This document shows positions 1 through 9,014 of a stretch of 64,000 bases of DNA, one piece after another; position 1 is the first letter of the stretch, and the number at the start of each line of letters is the position of its first letter. This DNA is from Anaerocolumna cellulosilytica (GTDB lineage Bacteria > Bacillota > Clostridia > Lachnospirales > Lachnospiraceae), in contig NZ_AP023367.1 of NCBI RefSeq assembly GCF_014218335.1, forward strand, positions 807,501 to 871,500, in the 5' to 3' direction. The notes below the pieces were generated by a model. That model was not told where the DNA came from. It saw nothing but the letters and a program-made list of their open reading frames with translations, and did no database searches. The position numbers and the translations under genes were made by a program.

Positions 1-1413
<1,413 letters not shown>

Positions 1414-1884
1414 AAGATCATGAAAATGGTAGGACAGAGAAGAGGACAAGGAAACTTAGACGAATATCTGTCAGGTTAAAAGGTTTTTAATAAAAGATGT
1501 GAATCAATGTGTGGTTTTGAAGATACAATCAATCGTAGAATGATAATTGTCCTAGTAAAATAGATTCTGATAATATTTAAATGAATAAAAGAAAGTTACC
1601 ATTATGGTAGCTTTTTTATTTTGTTAAAGTATATTGAGAGTTGTCTATATAAAAGGTTTACTTTCTCATATAAAAATCTATTAACTTTATATAGTTTATT
1701 GAGATAAGTTAAATAGTTATCAATTTTTAATTGGAATTTATAGAAAAAGTGTTATAATAAATATTGGCTGCTATTAAAGAGAATTGACAATTTAAATCTA
1801 AGTATGTAAGCAGCCTTAGGAACTTGCCTAATATATATTTAGTAGCAATACATAAATGAGCAGGATTCTATAAAAATTGAAAGG
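1414..1884 (+). other. Region after 23S rRNA, no 5S recognised
   Basis: No 5S rRNA or tRNA can be recognised here. A 7-base inverted pair, TAGGACA at 1430-1436 and TGTCCTA at 1548-1554, could close a processing stem around 111 nt of A/T-rich sequence. A terminator follows at 1594-1617. From there to the zinc-ribbon gene the DNA is A/T-rich leader with no further feature I can support. Confidence 0.6.
1594..1617 (+). terminator. Intrinsic terminator of the rRNA operon
   Basis: AGTTACC (1594-1600) pairs with GGTAGCT (1606-1612) around a 5-nt loop, allowing one G-U pair, and a T tract follows to 1617. This is the first intrinsic terminator after the 23S gene, so it probably ends the operon without a 5S gene in between. 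Confidence 0.8.
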
Positions 1885-1896
1885 ATGGACGTTAGG

Positions 1897-2337
1897 ATGA
1901 TTTGTAAAGTATGCGGAAGAAGCATAGGAAACGAAGAGGCAAATTATTGCGAATACTGTGGAACATCTTTACGTAACAATACCTCTGTTCATGTAAGTGA
2001 TAGCATACAAGAACATAATAAAAAAAACCCGGAAAGAAATGAAGTGGTGTCAGAAGAAAATGAAAAAACTATTTCTTTTGGAAACTGGGTTGCAACTATG
2101 CTTCTACCTTTCATTCCTTTTGTAGGTATATTTATTTATCTCATAATGATGTGTATCTGGTCATTTGGAAGTGATACGCCGAAAAGTAAGAGGAACTGGG
2201 CCAGGGCAAGTCTGGTGGTGGGCGTAATAGTTTTTATAATATTTATGTTTATGATTGCAACAACTCTGATGGATATATTAAATAGCGGAGTGGATTTAGA
2301 AAGTTATTTGAATAATTATATGAAGCAATATTACTAA
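1897..2337 (+). CDS. Zinc-ribbon membrane protein of unknown function
   Basis: The N-terminus carries a four-cysteine zinc ribbon (CKVCG ... CEYCG) in its first 25 residues. A charged linker follows, then two hydrophobic segments (about residues 68-90 and 105-127) separated by a short K/R-rich stretch. This is the common zinc_ribbon_2 plus two-TM architecture of small Firmicutes membrane proteins whose role is unknown. Start 1897 is preferred over an in-frame ATG at 1885 because AAGGATGG at 1881-1888 then lies 8 nt upstream and the protein begins directly with MICKVCG. It stands alone between the rRNA operon and a convergent gene. Confidence 0.8.
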   Translation: MICKVCGRSIGNEEANYCEYCGTSLRNNTSVHVSDSIQEHNKKNPERNEVVSEENEKTISFGNWVATMLLPFIPFVGIFIYLIMMCIWSFGSDTPKSKRNWARASLVVGVIVFIIFMFMIATTLMDILNSGVDLESYLNNYMKQYY

Positions 2338-2343
2338 ATACAG

Positions 2344-2381
2344 TTAAAAGCAGCCGTAAACGAACTTACGACTGCTTTTAA
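2344..2381. terminator. 16-bp hairpin between convergent genes
   Basis: TTAAAAGCAGCCGTAA (2344-2359) pairs with TTACGACTGCTTTTAA (2366-2381) apart from one G-U pair. The stem ends are T- and A-rich, so it could terminate transcription from either side. It lies just after the zinc-ribbon gene. Confidence 0.7.
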
Positions 2382-2495
2382 AGCCTTATAAAAGAGTAAT
2401 GCTCGTGTATAGATAGTATTACGGTTACTAAATGATAATTTATTGTGGATAATTATCTTAAATACAAATAAATATGTGTATAAATAATAAACTAT

Positions 2496-3488
2496 TTAAT
2501 CTCTTAATATTTCTTCAATGGTATCTAGTTCATCTTCTGATAAGGAGAGATTCTTAAGTGTTTCAATGTTCTCAAGTATTTGTGAAGATTTACTTGCACC
2601 GATTAAGGCCGTAGTAATTCGGTTTTTACGAAGTACCCAAGCCAATGCCAACTGAGCCATACTTTGGCCTCTCTCTTTTGCAAGTACATCTAATTTACGA
2701 ACTTTTTCAACCTTTTCCATAGTAATAGAGTCAGTTTTTAAGAAAGGACTTCTAGGGTCAGCCGCTCTGGAATCGCTTGGAACACCTTGTAAATATTTGT
2801 TGGTTAACAATCCTTGCGCTAGAGGACAAAAAGCAATACTGCCTACGCCATTTTTTTCTAAAACCTGTAATAAATCTTTTTCTACCCAACGATTAAACAT
2901 ACTATAATTTGGCTGATGTATCAGCAGTGGTGTGCCTAAATCTTTCAAAATTTTAGCTGCCTTTTCTGTTTGCTCCGCAGAATAATTAGAAACACCAACA
3001 TACAAAGCTTTACCGGAGCGAACAATTTGATCCAGTGCCATCATAGTTTCTTCAAGCGGCGTATCAGTATCAGGACGATGGTGATAGAATATATCCACAT
3101 AATCAACACCAAGTCTTTTTAAGCTTTGGTCCAGACTGGAAACTAGATATTTTTTACTTCCCCAATCTCCGTATGGTCCTGGCCACATGTAATAACCGGC
3201 TTTTGAGGAGATAATAATTTCATCCCGGTAAGCCTTTAGTTCATTTTTTAGTATTCGACCAAAATTTTCTTCGGCAGAGCCGGGTTTAGGACCATAATTA
3301 TTTGCTAGGTCAAAATGTGTAATACCGTTGTCAAATGCAGTGGTAACTAAGTCTACCATATTATCATAGATATTGGCAGAACCGAAATTATGCCATAACC
3401 CCAAGGAAAAAGCTGACAGTTTTAGACCGCTGTTGCCGCATCTGTTATAAACCATTGTTTCGTATCTTTTTTCATTTGCCTGATACAT
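2496..3488 (-). CDS. Aldo/keto reductase, YghZ/Gpr-like
   Basis: This 330-residue protein matches the YghZ (L-glyceraldehyde 3-phosphate reductase) branch of aldo/keto reductases closely along its length, including WHNFG near the N-terminus, FDLANNYGP, WPGPYG, SLDQSLKRLGVDYVDIF and LIGAS near the C-terminus. The catalytic Asp and Tyr are in FDLANNYG, the Lys in SSKAGY and the His in FYHHR. The family uses NADPH to reduce aldehydes and other carbonyl compounds in the cytosol; the exact substrate is inferred. It is a single gene, convergent with the zinc-ribbon gene and divergent from gltX. Confidence 0.92.
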   Translation of the reverse strand: MYQANEKRYETMVYNRCGNSGLKLSAFSLGLWHNFGSANIYDNMVDLVTTAFDNGITHFDLANNYGPKPGSAEENFGRILKNELKAYRDEIIISSKAGYYMWPGPYGDWGSKKYLVSSLDQSLKRLGVDYVDIFYHHRPDTDTPLEETMMALDQIVRSGKALYVGVSNYSAEQTEKAAKILKDLGTPLLIHQPNYSMFNRWVEKDLLQVLEKNGVGSIAFCPLAQGLLTNKYLQGVPSDSRAADPRSPFLKTDSITMEKVEKVRKLDVLAKERGQSMAQLALAWVLRKNRITTALIGASKSSQILENIETLKNLSLSEDELDTIEEILRD

Positions 3489-3792
3489 AAAAACCTCTTT
3501 CTATCCAAGCATAGTATTGGACTAATAATATTGCATTCACTATATCATTACTTTTGAGATGTAAATATACAGCGAAGTTCTGTAAAAGAACCTATGTTTA
3601 TATTATAATCAATTTCATAAGAATTCAAGGGTTAATGGATAAATTACTTATAAATAATCCAAAAGATTTAAAGCAAAGACCATATATTTGTCATTTTTGC
3701 ATAAATATTAAGCAAAAAAGCTCATACATAAAAAAACCTATAGAAATACAAATGAGACATGCTATAGAAACGTTTTAACAAGTAAAACTGCA
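3489..3792. other. Divergent intergenic region, aldo/keto reductase-gltX
   Basis: A/T-rich DNA between divergently transcribed genes. It contains a 74-codon open frame at 3554-3778 with no recognisable ribosome binding site or similarity, which I do not count as a gene. It should hold the aldo/keto reductase promoter, but I cannot assign it securely. Confidence 0.5.
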
Positions 3793-3823
3793 TTGACAGA
3801 ACCTGGCGGATGGATTATATTAT
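3793..3823 (+). promoter_or_regulatory. Probable sigma-A promoter for gltX
   Basis: A perfect -35, TTGACA, at 3793-3798 is followed by TATATT at 3816-3821 (17-bp spacer) or the overlapping TATTAT at 3818-3823 (19-bp spacer). Transcription would begin near 3830, giving a leader of about 230 nt that contains the structured element at 3954-4062. Confidence 0.65.
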
Positions 3824-3953
3824 AAGCTAGGATAAAATAAGGATGAACGCTGGCAGAGGAAAATTTTAGGTATACCATTGTTAGTAAAAAAACATAGTAT
3901 TAATTTGAATGAATAGTATATGGTACCCTATGTAAGCCAAGTGCAAATTCTTA

Positions 3954-4062
3954 GGTTGAAAGAAAATATACAGTAGGAAAGGAATGCCACTAAAATTCTT
4001 TCAATGATAGCATAATGTGGCAGTATTCCATCAAAGAGGATGGAATATCATTGGTTAAAATT
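3954..4062 (+). ncRNA. Repeated pseudoknotted leader RNA, copy 1 (gltX)
   Basis: P1 is TTGAAAGAA (3956-3964) with TTCTTTCAA (3996-4004). A loop segment, GCCAC (3986-3990), pairs outside the hairpin with GTGGC (4017-4021), forming an H-type pseudoknot. P3 is GTATTCCA (4023-4030) with TGGAATAT (4041-4048). The tail TTGGTTAAAATT runs into the gltX start codon. The conserved blocks AATAT after P1 and GGAAAGGAAT before GCCAC are shared with the other copies. No good Shine-Dalgarno sequence is seen before gltX. Class unknown. Confidence 0.8.
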
Positions 4063-5526
4063 ATGAGTAAAGTAAGGACAAGATATGCACCAAGCCCAAC
4101 AGGCAGAATGCACGTTGGAAATCTGAGAACAGCATTATATGAATATCTCATTGCCAAGCACGAAGGCGGAGATTTTATTTTAAGGATAGAAGATACCGAT
4201 CAGGAACGTTTTGTAGAAGGTGCAACAGAAATCATTTATAACACTTTGAAACTGACGGGATTAAAGCATGATGAAGGTCCTGATAAGGACGGAGGTTGTG
4301 GTCCTTATGTTCAAAGTGAGAGACAAGCTACGGGTATTTATTTAGATTATGCCAAAGAGTTAATTGCGAAAGGAGAGGCATATTATTGTTTCTGTACAAA
4401 AGAACGCTTAAGTACCTTAAAGAGTGTAGTTTCAGAAGAAGATGATAAGGAAATCATTAAATATGATAAACATTGTTTACATTTATCAAAGGAAGAAATT
4501 GAAGCTAATCTGGCAGCAGGAATTCCCTATGTAATTCGCCAAAATACGCCAGCAGAAGGAACTACAACCTTTAATGATGCAGTATATGGCGAGATTACTG
4601 TAGAAAATGCAGAACTGGATGATATGATTCTAATGAAGTCAGATGGTTATCCTACCTATAATTTTGCCAATGTAATTGATGACCATTTAATGCGTATTAC
4701 CCATGTAGTTAGAGGAAATGAATACCTTTCTTCCACACCGAAGTATACCAGGTTATACCATGCTTTTGGCTGGGAGGAGCCAATTTATATACATTGCCCC
4801 CTGATAACCAATGAAGAACACAAAAAGTTATCAAAGCGCAGCGGGCATTCTTCTTTTGAAGATTTATTAGAACAGGGCTTTGTTACAGAGGCTATCGTTA
4901 ATTTTATTGCTTTATTAGGCTGGAGTTCAGGCACTAACGAAGAAATTTTTTCTCTAGAAGAATTAACCAAGGAATTTGATTATACTCATATTAATAAATC
5001 ACCGGCTGTATTTGATATGGCTAAATTAAGATGGATGAACAGTGAATATATTAAGAAAATGGATAATGACCAATATTATGAATTGGCAATGCCACATATA
5101 AAAGAAGTGATTCATAAAGACTTAGATTTAAAGAAGATAGCTGATTTGGTGAAATCCAGAATTGAAACTTTGTTAGATATCAAAGATATCATTGACTTTT
5201 TTGAAGAGTTACCGGAATATGATATAGCCATGTACACTCATAAGAAGATGAAGACCAATGAAGAAATCTCTTTATCTGTATTACAGGAACAACTGCCTTT
5301 ACTAGAGGCGCTTGATGACTACACTGTAGCTGGAATAGAAGCTGTCATTATGGGATATATTGCAGATAAGGGTATTAAAAACGGCATGGGCTTATGGCCT
5401 CTTAGAACGGCTGTATCCGGTAAGCAGTCGACACCAGGTGGGGCTTACGAGATTATGAACATTATTGGTAAGGAAGAGAGTATCAGAAGAATTAAAATCG
5501 GTATAGAAAAGCTAACCAACAGGTAA
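4063..5526 (+). CDS. gltX: Glutamate--tRNA ligase
   Basis: This 487-residue class I aminoacyl-tRNA synthetase charges tRNA(Glu) with glutamate. The HIGH-type signature MHVGN lies at residues 16-20, after RYAPSPTGR, and the KMSKS-type signature KKLSKRSG lies near residue 250. The catalytic half is followed by the alpha-helical anticodon-binding half, and length is normal for GluRS. Start 4063 ([11 protein letters not shown]) is chosen over an upstream in-frame ATG at 4015, because the extra residues fall in the structured leader and GluRS proteins normally begin just before RYAPSPTG. Only 5 nt separate it from the helicase gene, so the two are probably co-transcribed. Confidence 0.97.
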   Translation: MSKVRTRYAPSPTGRMHVGNLRTALYEYLIAKHEGGDFILRIEDTDQERFVEGATEIIYNTLKLTGLKHDEGPDKDGGCGPYVQSERQATGIYLDYAKELIAKGEAYYCFCTKERLSTLKSVVSEEDDKEIIKYDKHCLHLSKEEIEANLAAGIPYVIRQNTPAEGTTTFNDAVYGEITVENAELDDMILMKSDGYPTYNFANVIDDHLMRITHVVRGNEYLSSTPKYTRLYHAFGWEEPIYIHCPLITNEEHKKLSKRSGHSSFEDLLEQGFVTEAIVNFIALLGWSSGTNEEIFSLEELTKEFDYTHINKSPAVFDMAKLRWMNSEYIKKMDNDQYYELAMPHIKEVIHKDLDLKKIADLVKSRIETLLDIKDIIDFFEELPEYDIAMYTHKKMKTNEEISLSVLQEQLPLLEALDDYTVAGIEAVIMGYIADKGIKNGMGLWPLRTAVSGKQSTPGGAYEIMNIIGKEESIRRIKIGIEKLTNR

Positions 5527-5531
5527 ATTAC

Positions 5532-7526
5532 ATGGAAATGAATCAAGCACAGATAAATGCAATAAACCACAATACCGGGCCTATGTTAGTACTAGCAGGG
5601 CCCGGTTCTGGTAAAACACTTGTAATAACGAAGCGAACCTTAAAGCTTATCGAAGAGTATGGTATAAATCCACATAATATTCTAGTTATTACTTTTACAA
5701 AAGCTGCTGCCGAAGAAATGAAAGAACGGTTTGAGGCTTTAACAGGAAGAAGCAGCGGTGTTAATTTTGGTACATTCCATGCGGTCTTCTTCACTATATT
5801 AAAATATGCGTACCAATATAATGCATCTAATATTATTCGGGATGAACAAAGAAATCAGTTTTTAAAAGAAATAGTTGAACAGCTTACTTTAGAAATAGAT
5901 GATGAAAAAGAATTTATTTCCGGGGTTCTTTCAGAGATTAGTCTCGTTAAGGGAGAGCGTATGGATATCGAGCACTATTACTCCATCAATTGTTCTGAGG
6001 ATATTTTCAAAAAAATCTATCGAGCTTATGATTCAAGGCTTAGAAAATCCAATCTAATTGATTTTGATGATATGCTGGTGTTATGTTATGAGCTTTTAGC
6101 CGAGAGGCCGGACATATTAGCCATTTGGCAAAAGAAATATCAATATATCTTAATTGACGAATTTCAGGATATTAACAAAGTGCAGTATGACATAATACGT
6201 CTGTTGGCTCAGCCACAAAACAATCTGTTTATCGTTGGAGATGATGACCAATCTATTTATCGTTTCAGGGGAGCAAAGCCGGATATAATGTTGAATTTTG
6301 AACGGGATTATCCGGAGGGTGTGAAAATCTTGCTGGATATTAATTATCGCTCTACTAAAAAGATAGTTCACAAAGCGGCATGTTTAATCAAAAACAATGG
6401 CAAACGTTTTGCTAAAAATATAAAAGCAATAAAAGAAACTGGGCAGGATATTGTTCTTATTAATTTTAAGGAATTAAAAGAACAAAACAGCATGGTTGTA
6501 GCAGATATTTTAAAGTACTATAAAAAGGGAATTCCATTTTCTCAGATGGCTGTTTTGTTTCGAACCAACACACAGCCAAGAGCACTTATTGATAAGCTGA
6601 TGGAATATAACGTACCTTTTCAGATGAAGGATGTTATTCCCAATATTTATGACCATTGGATAGCCTCAAATATTATGGCATATATCCGGATTGCCATGGG
6701 AAGCCGCGACAGAGCACTGTTTCTTCAGATTTCTAACCGACCAAAGCGATATTTAAGCCGAGAATGTTTTGAAGATCCTATTGTAGATTTCAATAGAATC
6801 AGAGAATTTTATAATGACAAAGAATGGATGATTGACCGTATTCACAAATTGGAATATGATATTAGTCTAATTAAAAACATGAATCCATATGCAGCCATTA
6901 ACTACATTAGGAAGGGTATCGGTTATGAGGACTATCTAACAGAGTATGCCCAGTTTCGACGTATTAAGATAGAGGAACTGCTTGATACTTTAAATGAACT
7001 TCAGGAAGCATCCAAAGAATATAATACTTTTGCTGAATGGTTTGATCATATCAACGAATATCAAGAAGAGCTAAAAAGGCAGGCACAACAAAAAAAATAT
7101 AATAAAGATAGTGTTTCTTTGGCCACCATGCATAGTTCGAAAGGATTGGAATACCAGGTAGTAATTATTGTTGATGCAAATGAAGGAATTACACCTCACC
7201 GAAAAGCTATCTTGGAAGCTGACTTAGAAGAGGAACGTAGGCTTTTCTATGTTGCGATGACAAGAGCAAAAGAATATCTACATATTTATTCGGTGAAGGA
7301 ACGTTATAATAAAGAATTATCTGGTTCTAGATTTGTAGGCGAATTACTGCTCGAGAGAAATGGATTAAAACCTGGAGTTGAGGTAGAACATAAAACATAT
7401 GGTTTAGGTCAGATAAAAAAGAATCAGCAGGGGAAAATCACTATATATTTTGAACAGTTAAAAAAAGAGCGTACTCTGGATTTGGAGTTTTGTATTCAGA
7501 ATCAATTGCTTACTATAAAAGAATAA
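5532..7526 (+). CDS. UvrD/PcrA-like superfamily 1 DNA helicase
   Basis: A 664-residue ATP-dependent 3'-5' helicase of the UvrD/Rep family. Visible motifs in order are Walker A (AGPGSGKT, residues 22-29), motif Ia (ITFTKAAAEEM), Walker B (LIDEFQD), motif III (GDDDQSIYRFRGA), motif IV (NYRST), motif V (MHSSKGLEY) and motif VI (VAMTRAKE). The C-terminus has the GxxVEHKTYGLG segment that follows the helicase core in many UvrD proteins. It is shorter than PcrA (about 730 residues), mainly in the 2B region. It follows gltX by 5 nt. A role in repair or replication restart is inferred from the family. Confidence 0.93.
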   Translation: MEMNQAQINAINHNTGPMLVLAGPGSGKTLVITKRTLKLIEEYGINPHNILVITFTKAAAEEMKERFEALTGRSSGVNFGTFHAVFFTILKYAYQYNASNIIRDEQRNQFLKEIVEQLTLEIDDEKEFISGVLSEISLVKGERMDIEHYYSINCSEDIFKKIYRAYDSRLRKSNLIDFDDMLVLCYELLAERPDILAIWQKKYQYILIDEFQDINKVQYDIIRLLAQPQNNLFIVGDDDQSIYRFRGAKPDIMLNFERDYPEGVKILLDINYRSTKKIVHKAACLIKNNGKRFAKNIKAIKETGQDIVLINFKELKEQNSMVVADILKYYKKGIPFSQMAVLFRTNTQPRALIDKLMEYNVPFQMKDVIPNIYDHWIASNIMAYIRIAMGSRDRALFLQISNRPKRYLSRECFEDPIVDFNRIREFYNDKEWMIDRIHKLEYDISLIKNMNPYAAINYIRKGIGYEDYLTEYAQFRRIKIEELLDTLNELQEASKEYNTFAEWFDHINEYQEELKRQAQQKKYNKDSVSLATMHSSKGLEYQVVIIVDANEGITPHRKAILEADLEEERRLFYVAMTRAKEYLHIYSVKERYNKELSGSRFVGELLLERNGLKPGVEVEHKTYGLGQIKKNQQGKITIYFEQLKKERTLDLEFCIQNQLLTIKE

Positions 7527-7550
7527 GGACTGCAGCAGCCTGCAGTCCTT
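7525..7550 (-). terminator. Hairpin between convergent genes
   Basis: AAGGACTGCAG (7525-7535) and CTGCAGTCCTT (7540-7550) form a perfect 11-bp stem with a 4-nt loop. Read on the minus strand it is followed by ATTCTTTTATAG, a modest U tract, so it most likely terminates the DUF1292 gene. It also overlaps the end of the helicase gene. Confidence 0.7.
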
Positions 7551-7560
7551 GGGGAAGGAA

Positions 7561-7923
7561 TTATTCTTCCTCTTCTTCCTCTTCTTCACCGAACATATCA
7601 TCAAATTCTTCACTGTCCATTAATTCATCAAATGCATCAGAAACAGCTTCGAATTCTTCATCATTTTCAATATTTAACAACTCAATTTCATCGTTTTCAT
7701 GTTCAATAAATTGATATAAGAAAATTTCGCCTTCTTCATCTTCTTCTCTGTCAGCAGGAACAAGTGCGATATAATCTTTTTCGCCGACTGGGAATATGCA
7801 TAAAACTTCACATTCTAAGTTTGTACCATCATCAAGTGTTAATGTAACATTCATATGCTCATGTTCGTGCTCATGGTCGTGGTCATGTCCGCAACCGCAG
7901 CCGCAGTGGTCGTGTTCGCTCAT
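7561..7923 (-). CDS. DUF1292 family protein with His-rich N-terminus
   Basis: A 120-residue, very acidic protein. Residues 25-95 resemble DUF1292 (YrzB-like), a small conserved Firmicutes domain of unknown function (LTLDDGTNLECEV, then EIFLYQF). The first 24 residues are a Cys/His-rich tract of alternating H, D and E with CGCGCGH, likely to bind metal ions. The C-terminus ends in a run of Glu. GAGAGG precedes the start at a normal distance. The metal-binding suggestion is inference from composition. Confidence 0.85.
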   Translation of the reverse strand: MSEHDHCGCGCGHDHDHEHEHEHMNVTLTLDDGTNLECEVLCIFPVGEKDYIALVPADREEDEEGEIFLYQFIEHENDEIELLNIENDEEFEAVSDAFDELMDSEEFDDMFGEEEEEEEE

Positions 7924-8272
7924 TATAAAATACCTCTCTTTCAGTATGCCTGTAATAAACTATCCGGCAAATAGTAGTATGTCAACAGAACTGGTATTCC
8001 ATTCGTATCTGAATAGTCAATTCCGTTCTATTGTTGTTTACTAAAGACTTTTGCTATATATAGTAAATTACCCATATATGGCAAATGCCGTAGTTTCACT
8101 CTTAGACTTTAACAGATATAAGAGCAAAATGCAAGGTAAATCTAACTATAAAATTAGATATATTTTTTTGTTAAAATTGTATTGACTTTATATAAAAATA
8201 GAATAAAATATACATAGATTTGAGTTCTTTCATCAAATTGTTTTGATGCAGAAAGAGAGGAGAAAACATTAA
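7924..8272. other. Divergent intergenic region with hairpin near RBS
   Basis: About 350 nt of A/T-rich DNA. CATCAAA (8231-8237) pairs with TTTGATG (8242-8248). The stem can be continued, across a short bulge, by TCTTT (8226-8230) pairing with AAAGA (8252-8256). This places the purine-rich ribosome binding site of the next gene (GAAAGAGAGGAG, 8251-8262) partly inside the hairpin. TTGACTTTATATAAAAATAGAATAAAATA around 8183-8211 is a plausible promoter region. Confidence 0.5.
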
Positions 8273-8887
8273 GTGGCTACAACCAATGCTAATGATGGCA
8301 GACCAAGAGATAATCGAAGCAATAATCGGTTAAATGAGAACTACAGGCCAGGGACTAGTCGTGACAATTGTAGAAACAAAACCGGACAGGAAAACAAAAA
8401 CAGTAAACCCATTCATCGGGGAGATAAACCTTATCAGAAAGAATTTAAAGAGAATAAGCCTTACAAGTCGGAAAACAGGTCATATGGAGGTTCCAGATCA
8501 GGTACCGTAAAGGATGGCAGAGATTATACACCTTACGGAAATTATAAAAAAGAAGCTAGGAACAGTGGTTATTATAAGAATAAGGACTCTGACGAGGACT
8601 ATGGTAAGGGTTATGGTGGTGGAAAAGACAAGAGAAACAGTGACTCTAGGGGGAAAGCATCTCAAAACAAAGAAAAAGAACAACAACCTGAAAAGTTCGA
8701 AATAATTAAGAGACTGGAACGTGAGAAAAAGGCAATTACCAGAAAAAATCAGGAGCTTGATAAACAAGCGGAAAAGCAAGGTAAGGCGCAGACAAGGCAT
8801 CGTAAAACCAATCGTATAGACTGGACAAAAGGTTATGAAAAGGGTCTGTATGGTGATGATGACGAGGATTATACAGAATATATATAG
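8273..8887 (+). CDS. Disordered basic low-complexity protein, unknown function
   Basis: A 204-residue protein starting at GTG after GAGAGGAG. It is almost wholly polar, rich in N, R, K, G, Y, D and E, and has no hydrophobic core. Residues 1-125 look disordered with RGD-, YGG- and GRD-type short repeats. Residues 137-175 (EKFEIIKRLEREKKAITRK) look like a short charged helix or coiled coil, and an acidic tail (GDDDEDYTEYI) ends the protein. Composition is typical of RNA-binding disordered proteins, but no domain is recognised and I assign no function. It sits between DUF1292 and a helicase gene. Confidence 0.65.
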   Translation: MATTNANDGRPRDNRSNNRLNENYRPGTSRDNCRNKTGQENKNSKPIHRGDKPYQKEFKENKPYKSENRSYGGSRSGTVKDGRDYTPYGNYKKEARNSGYYKNKDSDEDYGKGYGGGKDKRNSDSRGKASQNKEKEQQPEKFEIIKRLEREKKAITRKNQELDKQAEKQGKAQTRHRKTNRIDWTKGYEKGLYGDDDEDYTEYI

Positions 8888-9014
8888 ATTAATGTATTTT
8901 ATATTTAAAACAAATTAAGTTCATAGTATAATAATAAGGCATCTGGATAAGCTCTTGATGCCTTTTCATTTTAGCTGAAAGTAGCTGTAATTAAAAGGAT
9001 AAGGATGAAACGAT

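Noticed and set aside
3554-3778. 74-codon open frame upstream of gltX
   Set aside because: No ribosome binding site, A/T-driven composition and no recognisable domain; it lies in a divergent promoter region.
3793-4062. T-box riboswitch controlling gltX (and likewise glyS at 21487-21621)
   Set aside because: The T-box sequence (AGGGTGGNACCGCG) and a Stem I with specifier loop are absent. The conserved leader there is a much shorter pseudoknot also found before non-synthetase genes.
7490-7714. Ser-rich + strand frame over the DUF1292 gene
   Set aside because: It is the complement of the poly-Glu codons of a well-supported reverse-strand gene.
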